A stretch of DNA of 47,151 bases from CAIUKV01 sp041659105 (GTDB lineage Bacteria > Actinomycetota > Acidimicrobiia > IMCC26256 > PALSA-555): NCBI GenBank assembly GCA_041659105.1, contig JBAZYX010000016.1:1-47151 (forward strand). Reading direction: 5' to 3'. The notes under the pieces are model-generated. The model was not told the DNA's origin. It saw only the letters and a program-made list of their open reading frames with translations, and did not search any database. Positions 24,257-31,452 of the stretch are shown here, in pieces. Position 1 is the first letter of the stretch; every line of letters begins with the position of its first letter. Position numbers and translations under genes: made by a program.

Positions 24257-25060
24257 TCATTGTGGCGAGTGGGGGCCGTCGGCGAGCATCTCGTCGACGT
24301 GGCCGTCCCAGTCGCGGATCGTCCCGAGCTGGCGGAAGCTCACCGCCGAGGTCTCGGGCTGGAAGGTGTAGCAGACGCCGCTCGAGGCGATGCCGAGCTG
24401 GCTGGCCCGCGGGTAGGACTCGAGGTCGGCTCCCCGCCCGAACCCGATGTCGCAGGAGCGCCGCAGCACGGTGGCCGCCTCGGCGTCGTCGACCGGGAGC
24501 GTGGTGTCGGCCCACTTCAGGAACCCGCCGCGCCACGGGGCGCTCGCGTAGGGCTCGGGCGCGACGCAGGCGTGGCCGTCCAGTGTCCACACGAGGTGCT
24601 CCGCGCCGTCGCGCCACAGCCGCACCTCGCTCGGGCCGCCCGACTGCGAGCCGTAGGGGATCTCGGTGTCGTACTGGCGCGTCGCGAGGTCACGCGTCGC
24701 GTGGGCGATCGCGAGGCCGGCGAGGTCGAACTGGTGGGTGCACTGCAGGCGCGGGTTGGCGACGTCGCCCACGGCGAGGCAGCGGGGCGAGAGCTCCATG
24801 CCCACGAGGAGCTGGAGCTGCACGCCGGCGTCGGGACAGGTGGTCCACGGCCAGCGGGTCGCCCGGCTCTCGATGCCGGTCACCACGGCGCCGTCGTGGT
24901 GCACCGTCACGATGAAGTAGTGGAAGTCGTCTTCGAGACCCCCGACCACGGTGTGCGCGTCGGTGTTCACCAGCCGGATGCGGCGGCGGTAGTTGCCGTA
25001 GGGGTGGCGGGTGGTCTCGCCGCCGCCCTCGGGCCCGGGTCCCGATTCGAAGATGCTCAC
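24257..25060 (-). CDS. DUF2889 domain protein
   Basis: A 267-residue protein starting at the GTG that overlaps the upstream TGA (GTGA). The pattern RRRIRLVNTDAHTVVGGLEDDFHYFIVTVHHDG, then WPWTTCPDAGVQLQLLVGMELSPRC and CTHQFDLAGLAIAHA, matches the uncharacterised DUF2889 family (PF11136). The conserved Cys and His residues (TTCP, SPRC, CTHQFD) suggest a metal site. The family has no known function that I can name with certainty. It sits between two acyl-CoA ligase-like genes, one of which lacks key lysines, so a role in CoA-ester or acyl-adenylate chemistry is a fair guess but only a guess. Confidence 0.8.
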   Translation of the reverse strand: MSIFESGPGPEGGGETTRHPYGNYRRRIRLVNTDAHTVVGGLEDDFHYFIVTVHHDGAVVTGIESRATRWPWTTCPDAGVQLQLLVGMELSPRCLAVGDVANPRLQCTHQFDLAGLAIAHATRDLATRQYDTEIPYGSQSGGPSEVRLWRDGAEHLVWTLDGHACVAPEPYASAPWRGGFLKWADTTLPVDDAEAATVLRRSCDIGFGRGADLESYPRASQLGIASSGVCYTFQPETSAVSFRQLGTIRDWDGHVDEMLADGPHSPQ

Positions 25061-26610
25061 GTCGACCTCGTGGTGCCGCCGGGGTAGTTGCCACCGCCGA
25101 AGCGCGCGTCGAGCGCGTCGTAGTCGACGAGGAACCCGGCGCGGGGGAGCGCGTCGGCGAACTCGACGAACCGTGGCTTCTTGTAGGACGCGATGCGGCT
25201 GCGGCAGTGCTCGACGATGTCGTCGGCGGTTGCCGTCGTCTCGGGTGCGAGCACCACGATCGCCTTCACGCTCTGGACCCACTTGTCGTCGGGGACGCCG
25301 ATGATGGCGCAGTCGGCCACCGCCGGGTGTGCACGGATGCAGGCCTCGACCTCGGCGGGGTAGATGTTCTCCGCGGCCGACTTGATCATGCGGGTGGCCG
25401 GCCCGATGAACGACAGCGACCCGTCGGGCTCGCGCCGCCCGAGGTCGCGCGTGTGGTGCCACCCGTCCCGCTGGCGGTAGGCGTTCTCGTCGGGCCGGTT
25501 CCAGTACCCGTTCATCACGGTGGCGCCCCGGGCCACGATCTCGCCGGTCTCGCCCGGCGCCAGCTCGGTGCCGTCGGGGTCGACGATGCGCACCTGCAAC
25601 CACGGCGACGTGCGGCCGTGGGTGCCGAGCGCGCCGAGGGCGAGGCAGGTGTAGGTCATCATGCCCACGGCCTCGGTCTGCCCGTAGCCGCCGGGGTGCC
25701 GGGCCCAGCGACTGTCGTCGGGGCAGGTGGCCGCGTCCCACGCGGCAATGCCGCGGTGGCCGCGCAGGCACGAGAGGTCGTAGCGGCCGTCGGCGTTGGC
25801 CTCGAGCACGCCGTCGACCATCGGGCCGACGAGGAACGCGCCGGTGCAGCGCTCCTCGTGGATGATGCGGGCGAGCTCCTCGCCGTCGTTGCGGCGGACG
25901 AACACGTTGGTCCCGCCGGCCACGAGCACGGCCAGCGTGTGCATGAGCGTGCCGAGGTGGAACATCGGCCCGCTGTTGAGGTACACGCTGTCGCCCGTCT
26001 CGCCGGTGAGGTCGCCGTAGACCACGCCCTGGGCGATGCACGCGGTGTGCGAGAGGATCGCGCCGTTGGGGACGCCGAAGAACGCGGCGGTGTAGACGAC
26101 GAGCAGGCCCGCGGCGCCGTCCACGAAGCCGTCGAGGTCGGCGTCGCTCCCACCCTCGGCGAGCAGCGCCTCGTACCCCTCGGGGTCGTCGTCGGCGGTG
26201 TCGTGGCGCACCCACCGGGCCGCGTGGGTGATCCTGGTGCGGGCCGCGGCCACCGCCTCGCCCACCTCGAGGTCCTGCCAGACCACGACGGTGGGGGAGA
26301 AGTCGTCGACCACGAAGGCGAGCTCGTCGGCCGTCTGGCGCCAGTTCGCCGGGCAGAGCAGCGCGCCGAGCTTCGCGGCCGCGAGCAGCAGCTCGAGCAC
26401 CCGGTACGAGTTCTGCCCGAGCCACAGCACGCGGTCACCCGGACCCACTCCGGCACCCGCGAGCGCGCGCGCGAGCCGGTTCACCCGGGCGTCGAGCGCG
26501 GGATAGGTCAGCCGGACCTCACCGTCGACCGCGGCCACCTGCTGCGGCCGGCTGCGGGTGTGCTCCCGCAGGACGTCGCCGAGGGTGAGGTTGTGGAGGA
26601 GGTCGGTCAA
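25057..26610 (-). CDS. AMP-binding (ANL) protein with degenerate catalytic motifs
   Basis: A 517-residue protein with the whole ANL fold: GGYGQTEAVGMM (A5), YWNRPDEN, HHTRDLGRREPDGSLSFIGPATRMIKSAAENIYPAE (A7-A8). Two key features are changed. The P-loop, residues 173-183, reads YTAAFFGVPNG instead of YTSGTTGxPKG, so its Lys is Asn. The C-terminus reads LPRAGFLVDYDALDARFGG where LPxTxxGKVxK is expected, so the A10 catalytic Lys is absent. It may adenylate weakly, do only thioesterification, or do another job. The start is a TTG at 26610 that overlaps the MaoC stop (TTGA). A GTGA overlap links it to DUF2889. Confidence 0.85.
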   Translation of the reverse strand: MTDLLHNLTLGDVLREHTRSRPQQVAAVDGEVRLTYPALDARVNRLARALAGAGVGPGDRVLWLGQNSYRVLELLLAAAKLGALLCPANWRQTADELAFVVDDFSPTVVVWQDLEVGEAVAAARTRITHAARWVRHDTADDDPEGYEALLAEGGSDADLDGFVDGAAGLLVVYTAAFFGVPNGAILSHTACIAQGVVYGDLTGETGDSVYLNSGPMFHLGTLMHTLAVLVAGGTNVFVRRNDGEELARIIHEERCTGAFLVGPMVDGVLEANADGRYDLSCLRGHRGIAAWDAATCPDDSRWARHPGGYGQTEAVGMMTYTCLALGALGTHGRTSPWLQVRIVDPDGTELAPGETGEIVARGATVMNGYWNRPDENAYRQRDGWHHTRDLGRREPDGSLSFIGPATRMIKSAAENIYPAEVEACIRAHPAVADCAIIGVPDDKWVQSVKAIVVLAPETTATADDIVEHCRSRIASYKKPRFVEFADALPRAGFLVDYDALDARFGGGNYPGGTTRST

Positions 26611-27071
26611 TCCTGCTTCGGCGGTCGGACGTTGACGATCATCGTGAAGACCGTCTTCACCACCGGGTCGCCGGTGTTGGCGTCGCGCCAATCGGTCTCG
26701 GAGACGTAGAACTCCATCTTCCCGCCGTTGGAGCGCTCCTTCTCGTACACGTCGGTGATGACCGTCGTGCCCTCGAGGACGTCGCCGACGCGCGGCATGC
26801 GGGTGTAGACGAACTCCTGCTCGCCGTGGAGGATCGCCCGCCCGGGGCCCCGGAGCTTCTCGATCGGGAGGCCCGCCGCACCGCCGGTGCCGAGCGAGCC
26901 CCAGAACGGCATCACGAAGGGGAACGTGGGGGGCACGGGGCCGCCCGGCTCGTCCTGGCGGTAGACGGGGTCGTCGTCGAGGAGGGCGCCGGCGAAGACC
27001 CGGACGGGTCCCCGCTCGACGACCACCGTGGTCGTCCCGGTGTTCTGGCCCTTGAGCTCGGTGAGTGCCAC
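26607..27071 (-). CDS. MaoC-like dehydratase, N-terminal hot-dog domain (PF13452-like)
   Basis: A 154-residue single hot-dog-fold protein starting at GTG 27071, with AGGGGGAC as ribosome-binding site. GPVRVFAGALLDDDPVYR, PPTFPFVMPFWG and ILHGEQEFVYTRMPRVGDVLEGTTVITDVYEKE are typical of the N-terminal MaoC/FAS1-type dehydratase domain. This half usually pairs with a second hot-dog chain bearing the D-x-x-x-x-H active site to hydrate 2-enoyl-CoA. No such partner is adjacent. A paralogue is at 45337. It opens the operon with the two ligase-like genes and DUF2889. Confidence 0.85.
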   Translation of the reverse strand: MALTELKGQNTGTTTVVVERGPVRVFAGALLDDDPVYRQDEPGGPVPPTFPFVMPFWGSLGTGGAAGLPIEKLRGPGRAILHGEQEFVYTRMPRVGDVLEGTTVITDVYEKERSNGGKMEFYVSETDWRDANTGDPVVKTVFTMIVNVRPPKQD

Positions 27072-27133
27072 GGTGCGCGGTCCCCCTGTGTCGATCGTCG
27101 GCGGTTCGTGGGCGTGGCGAAACCTAGCCGCGC

Positions 27134-28735
27134 TCAAGCGAGCAGCGCTGCGCCGGTGTCGGCCAGGCGCTCGCGGAACCGCCCCGGTGCGGCCTGCCCG
27201 CTGAGCGCGAGCACGTGCTCGCAGCGGGCCCCGTACGCCGTGCAGTAGACGTACGCAGCACGGGCGGCCACCCGGTCGGACGAGGACAGCGGGACGCCCC
27301 GGGCGGCCTCGTAGTCGATCACGAACTCCTGGATCTCCTCGACCGTGGGCACGTGGGGATGGGGCGAGCGACCGTCGACGGTGAACTGGTGGGCGGCCGA
27401 GCCCAGCACCACGGCCTCGGGCGCGGTCCCCACCTGCTCCCAGTCGAACACGGCGTGGATCCGGCCCTCCGAGACGAGCACGTTCTCGGCTCGCCACCCG
27501 AAGTGCCCGACCACGGGCACCGTCGTGGGTGCGGCGTCGAGCCGCGCCCGGGCCCGGGCCCCGAGCTCCTCGATCCACTCCGCGCCCCCGGCGGTGGCCG
27601 CGAAGTCGAACGACGGGGTCTCGGGGAACACCGATCCCGGCGCCGGCGGCCCGAGGGGGCCGCGCCCGGCGAGGTCGGCGTGGCGGGCCTCGGGCGCGGC
27701 GAGCCGCACGAACACCGCGAGACCCTGCGCGAGCGCCCGGCGCGTGGCGCGGTCGGACGGGTCGCCCGGCGGCGGCTCGTGGAGGCGGCCCTCGACCGTG
27801 GCCAGCCCGACGCCGAAGGGCACGGGCTCGAGGAGGGGCGCCGGCGCGGGGAACCCCTGCGCGAACAGCGCGGCCTGGACGTCCTGGACCGCCCGCAGGT
27901 AGCCGGCGTTGGCTCCCGGCGGGTAGAGGCGCACCACGGCCGGGCGACCGTCGGCGAGCGTGACCCCGAGCACGATGCCGGTGCCGATGCGGGTGAAGTC
28001 GAGCGCCACGATCCCGCTGCGGAGGTGGCGCAAGAGGAACGCGTCGACCTGGAGGCGCACGGTGTCGGGGTCGTCGGTCCCGAAGAACTGCTCGGCGAGG
28101 CTCACCGGGCGGCCCGACTCGCCGGCGGGCGCGGGCCCGACGTCGCCGCGGTGTGCGGTGCGCTCGGCCTCGGCGGCCTTCCCGGCCTGGAGCGCGCCGA
28201 GCATCCACCACGCGGCGAAGACGGCGAACACGGGCAGCCCGGCGACGTGGATCCACGCGATCGTCTCGTAGCGCGACGGCGTCATTTCGCCGTTGCCCAC
28301 GAGCACCTTGATGACCTCGCTCGGGAAGCCGATGATCCCGTCGAACGTTCCCGAGAACCCCGACGCCACCCACACGAAGCCGCGCCACGGGAGCTGCCAC
28401 CCGGTCACGAGGAAGCCGATCGAGACGATGAACAGGCCGAACCCGCTCGCGAGGATCGCGCCGGCACCGTGGTTGCGGCGGTTGGCCACCACGAGCGCGA
28501 GGCCCACCACCACGCACACGAGCAGCACGAACGCGTAGGCGCCGACGGCGTGGACGGTCTGCGCCACCGCGACGAGCGTGGGCCGGGCGTCGACCCCCCG
28601 GGTGTCGACCCGGCTCCCGGGGCGGTACTTCACGGTGAGGTAGACGCCGGTGAGGAGGAGGAGCGCGGTGACCACGCCCAATGCCGTGACCGATCGCCGG
28701 AGCCACCGTGTGGGATCGCGTGACGGCTCGGCCAC
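27134..28735 (-). CDS. Fusion of a cytochrome b-like membrane domain with an APH-like kinase domain
   Basis: A 533-residue protein from GTG 28735. Residues 15-34, 58-84, 94-112 and 157-181 are four membrane helices. VHAVGAYAF (His62), GWQLPWRGF (112-120) and AWIHVAGLP (His163) match helix B, the GYxLPWxQ element and helix D of cytochrome b. The second His of each helix, expected about 14 residues later, is Val76 and Trp177, so at most one heme could be bound. After residue 215 comes an aminoglycoside-phosphotransferase-like domain: VGHFGWRAENVLV (410-420) aligns with HGDxxxxN but the catalytic Asp is Gly413, while VFDWE keeps the metal Asp431. I know no described protein with this layout. Its function is unknown. 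Confidence 0.78.
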   Translation of the reverse strand: MAEPSRDPTRWLRRSVTALGVVTALLLLTGVYLTVKYRPGSRVDTRGVDARPTLVAVAQTVHAVGAYAFVLLVCVVVGLALVVANRRNHGAGAILASGFGLFIVSIGFLVTGWQLPWRGFVWVASGFSGTFDGIIGFPSEVIKVLVGNGEMTPSRYETIAWIHVAGLPVFAVFAAWWMLGALQAGKAAEAERTAHRGDVGPAPAGESGRPVSLAEQFFGTDDPDTVRLQVDAFLLRHLRSGIVALDFTRIGTGIVLGVTLADGRPAVVRLYPPGANAGYLRAVQDVQAALFAQGFPAPAPLLEPVPFGVGLATVEGRLHEPPPGDPSDRATRRALAQGLAVFVRLAAPEARHADLAGRGPLGPPAPGSVFPETPSFDFAATAGGAEWIEELGARARARLDAAPTTVPVVGHFGWRAENVLVSEGRIHAVFDWEQVGTAPEAVVLGSAAHQFTVDGRSPHPHVPTVEEIQEFVIDYEAARGVPLSSSDRVAARAAYVYCTAYGARCEHVLALSGQAAPGRFRERLADTGAALLA

Positions 28736-28815
28736 GGTTGCGCTGCCCTCGCTGATGTTGCCCGTGATCCTCCCGAGGCTACCCCGGCGCCCGGCGGGCC
28801 GCGGCGGACCGGGGC

Positions 28816-28821
28816 TACGCT
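28816..28821 (+). promoter_or_regulatory. -10 element (TACGCT) of the thiolase gene
   Basis: TACGCT lies 54 bases before ATG 28876. The leader contains the ribosome-binding site GAGGGGAG. Confidence 0.4.
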
Positions 28822-28875
28822 CGGTCGTCCGCCGCCTTCCTGGTGCGGCGGGTCTCACGAGGGGAGTGCACGACC

Positions 28876-30057
28876 ATGGGTGACGCCGTCATCGTCTCCG
28901 CGGCCCGGACCGCGATCGGATCGGCCCGCCGGGGCTCGCTGATCGACTACGACGCGTTCGACCTCGGCAAGTTCGCCGTGCAGGAGGCGCTGAAGCGCTC
29001 GGGGATCCCGGTCGAGGACATCGACGACATCGTCCTCGGCGAGGTGCTCCAGGGCGGCGGCGACATCGCCCGCTACATCGCGGTCGAGCTCGGGATGATC
29101 GAGGTCCCGGGGCTGGCCCACAACCGCCACTGCGCGTCCAGCCTGGCCTCGGTCCAGACCGCCGCCGCCGGGATCATGGCCGGGATGGACACGGTCGTCA
29201 TCGCGGGCGGCGCCGAGAGCATCTCCCGTTCGCCGCAGGTGTTCCGCAAGCTCAAGGGCAGCTACAGCGGGGTCGAGCCCTGGCTCTCGCCGAGCCACCG
29301 GTCGACGCCCGAGGCGCCCGACCGCGACATGTCGATCACCGTGGGGTGGAACACCGCGCAGCAGTGCGGGATCACCCGCGAGGAGCAGGACGAGTGGGCG
29401 TACCACTCGCACATGCGCGCGATCGCCGCGACCGACGAGGGCCGCCTGCGCGACGAGATCTTCGGGGTGGAGGTCACGGCCGGGAAGGGCGAGACCCGCG
29501 TCTTCGACGTCGACGAGCACCCGCGCCGCAACACCACGCTCGAGACGCTCGCGGGCCTGCGCCCGCTGCACCCGGAGATCCCCGGGTTCTCGATCACCGC
29601 GGGGAACTCGTCGGGCCTCAACGACGCGTCGTGCGCGATGGTCGTCTGCGACGCGGGGTACGCGAAGGCGAACGGGCTCGAGCCGCTCGCGTTGATCCGC
29701 TCGTGGGCGTCGGCGGGTGTGCCGCCGGCGGAGACCGGGCTCGGGCCGACCGTCGCGGTCCCGAAGGCGCTCGACCGCGCCGGGCTCACCACCAAGGACG
29801 TCAAGCTCGTCGAGATCAACGAGGCGTTCGCATCGATGGCGGTCGCGTCCAGCCGCATCCTCGGGTTCCCGCACGAGATCGTGAACGTCAACGGCAGCGG
29901 GTGCAGCCTCGGCCACCCGGTCGCGGCCACCGGCGCGCGCATGATCACCACGCTCACGTACGAGCTGCGGCGCCGCGGTGGCGGCATCGGTGTGGCCACG
30001 ATGTGCGCGGGCGGCGGCATGGGCTCGGCGACGGTCATCGAGGTGCTGCCGGGCTGA
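28876..30057 (+). CDS. Thiolase (acetyl-CoA C-acyltransferase)
   Basis: A 393-residue thiolase. All catalytic elements are present: nucleophile Cys86 in NRHCASSLAS, NEAFA, His347 in GCSLGHPVAATGAR, and Cys377 in MCAGGGMG. ATG 28876 with GAGGGGAG upstream gives the normal length; the frame starting at 28843 adds 11 non-family residues. It would cleave 3-oxoacyl-CoA with CoA, the last step of a beta-oxidation round, or run the reverse condensation. It is divergent from the cytochrome b-like fusion gene with a 140-base gap. Confidence 0.93.
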   Translation: MGDAVIVSAARTAIGSARRGSLIDYDAFDLGKFAVQEALKRSGIPVEDIDDIVLGEVLQGGGDIARYIAVELGMIEVPGLAHNRHCASSLASVQTAAAGIMAGMDTVVIAGGAESISRSPQVFRKLKGSYSGVEPWLSPSHRSTPEAPDRDMSITVGWNTAQQCGITREEQDEWAYHSHMRAIAATDEGRLRDEIFGVEVTAGKGETRVFDVDEHPRRNTTLETLAGLRPLHPEIPGFSITAGNSSGLNDASCAMVVCDAGYAKANGLEPLALIRSWASAGVPPAETGLGPTVAVPKALDRAGLTTKDVKLVEINEAFASMAVASSRILGFPHEIVNVNGSGCSLGHPVAATGARMITTLTYELRRRGGGIGVATMCAGGGMGSATVIEVLPG

Positions 30058-30068
30058 GGACCCGACCC

Positions 30069-30085
30069 GGCCGGGACCTCCGGCC
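30069..30085 (+). terminator. Possible terminator after thiolase
   Basis: GGCCGG and CCGGCC form a 6-base stem with loop GACCT, 12 bases after the thiolase stop. The stem is short and there is no T-run. Confidence 0.35.
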
Positions 30086-30122
30086 CTGCCGGATCCGTGG
30101 CCGACGGTGGTCAGATGTCCGC

Positions 30123-30605
30123 ATGGCCAAGGTCATGGACGTCATCTCGCGTCGCTGGTGGCTGACCGCGCTGGTCGCGGCCGTGGTGGTGTTCCTGCTG
30201 ATGCAGCTGGTGCCCATCCGAGTGAGCAACCCGCCGGTCGTCAACGAGCCGAACTGGGACAGTCAGCAGACGCGCGCGCTCGCGGTGAAGGCCTGTTACG
30301 ACTGCCACAGCAACGAGTCGCAGCCGCTGTGGTTCGAGAAGATCGCGCCGTTGTCGTGGTGGATCACCAACCACGTCGACGAGGGTCGGAGCGCGCTGAA
30401 CTTCTCCGAGTGGGGCACCAAGGGCCAGGGTGAATCCGACGACGTCGTCGAGGTCGTGCGGGACGCCAGCATGCCGCCTGGCAACTACTACTGGTTGGGC
30501 CTGCACAAGGACGCCAAGCTCACTGCCGCGGAGCAGAAGCAGCTCGCCGACGGCTTGAAGCTGACGCTCGCGCAGTCCGGGTCCGGTGGCGGTGGCGGTG
30601 GCTAG
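30123..30605 (+). CDS. Membrane-anchored c-type heme-binding protein (Haem_bd-like)
   Basis: A 160-residue protein. Residues 12-30 form an N-terminal membrane anchor, and the rest lies outside the membrane. The c-type heme motif C58-Y-D-C61-H62 (CYDCHSNESQPLW) and the later DASMPPGNYYW with Met117 as likely distal ligand fit the PF14376 heme-binding domain, which often occurs near cytochromes and peroxidases. It ends in a Gly/Ser-rich tail. Expected role: electron transfer at the cell surface. The cytochrome b-like fusion encoded 1.4 kb away on the other strand is a possible partner, by proximity only. Confidence 0.88.
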   Translation: MAKVMDVISRRWWLTALVAAVVVFLLMQLVPIRVSNPPVVNEPNWDSQQTRALAVKACYDCHSNESQPLWFEKIAPLSWWITNHVDEGRSALNFSEWGTKGQGESDDVVEVVRDASMPPGNYYWLGLHKDAKLTAAEQKQLADGLKLTLAQSGSGGGGGG

Positions 30606-31452
30606 GTGTGCTGGCCGCGACCCCACCCTGCTCGCGGGGTGGTGGGCCCACTACATTCCGGCCATCGCCACGGAACCCGCCCCCGACCTCGCGGCCGATC
30701 TCGACCTGGCCCGCGCCCTCGTCGACACCGCCGACACGATCACCATGGCGCGCTTTCGCGCCCGTGACCTCGTGGTGCACACCAAGCCCGACCGCACGCC
30801 GGTCACCGAGGCCGACCACGCGGTCGAGGAGGCCCTGCGCGCGCAGCTCGCACGCGAGCGCCCCGGCGACGGCATCGTGGGAGAGGAGTACGGCGTGAGC
30901 GGCGCCGGCAACCGCCGCTGGATCGTCGACCCGATCGACGGGACGAAGTCGTTCCTCCGGGGCTCGCCGCCGTGGGCCACCTTGCTCGGGCTCGAGGTCG
31001 ACGGCGACCTGGTGCTCGGGATGGTGTCGGCGCCCGCGCTCGGGCGGCGCTGGTGGGCCACCCGCGGCGGCGGCGCCTTCGCGAACGGCGAGCGGATCCA
31101 CGTCTCCGCGGTCGCCACGCTCGACGACGCGTTGCTGTGCCACGCCGACGTGACCTCGTACGCGCACCATGATTGCGGGCCCCAGTTCGCGGCGTTGGCC
31201 CAGCGGGTGTGGGACCGGCGCGGCTTCGGCGACTTCTGGGGCCACATGCTCGTGGCCGAGGGGATCGCCGACGTGATGTTCGAGCCCGTCCTCGAGATCT
31301 GGGACGTCGCCGCGTTGGTCCCGATCGTCGAGGAGGCCGGGGGCCGCGTCACCGACCGCACCGGCGCGCGTCGCGCCGACGGCGGCAACGCGGTCACCAC
31401 GAACGGACTCCTGCACGACGACGTGCTCGCGATCGTCGGGAGTGCCTCGTGA
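30598..31452 (+). CDS. Inositol monophosphatase family protein (histidinol-phosphatase type)
   Basis: A Li+-sensitive-type phosphatase of up to 284 residues. KPDRTPVTEADHAVEEAL, GEEYG, WIVDPIDGTKSFLRGSPPWATLLGLE (metal-binding DPIDGT) and EIWDVAALVPIVEEAGG are in order, matching the HisN group most closely. The start is unsettled. GTG codons at 30586-30598 lie inside the end of the preceding gene and would add residues unlike the family. The family-like sequence begins at ATC 30664, which has a TACATT -10 element 6 bases upstream. I list the last GTG as start. It is coupled by GTGA to the FGGY kinase. Histidinol phosphate or inositol phosphate are the likely substrate classes. Confidence 0.82.
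   Translation: MARCAGRDPTLLAGWWAHYIPAIATEPAPDLAADLDLARALVDTADTITMARFRARDLVVHTKPDRTPVTEADHAVEEALRAQLARERPGDGIVGEEYGVSGAGNRRWIVDPIDGTKSFLRGSPPWATLLGLEVDGDLVLGMVSAPALGRRWWATRGGGAFANGERIHVSAVATLDDALLCHADVTSYAHHDCGPQFAALAQRVWDRRGFGDFWGHMLVAEGIADVMFEPVLEIWDVAALVPIVEEAGGRVTDRTGARRADGGNAVTTNGLLHDDVLAIVGSAS
30652..30657 (+). promoter_or_regulatory. -10 element (TACATT) before a possible ATC start
   Basis: TACATT lies 6 bases before ATC 30664, the same geometry as the leaderless promoters of this window. It would put the 5' end of the mRNA exactly at the first family-like codon of the phosphatase gene. Confidence 0.4.

Noticed and set aside
22735..26610. Nonribosomal peptide or polyketide cluster suggested by adjacent AMP-binding proteins
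   Set aside because: No carrier, condensation or ketosynthase domains are present; both are stand-alone ligase-type proteins beside a MaoC gene.
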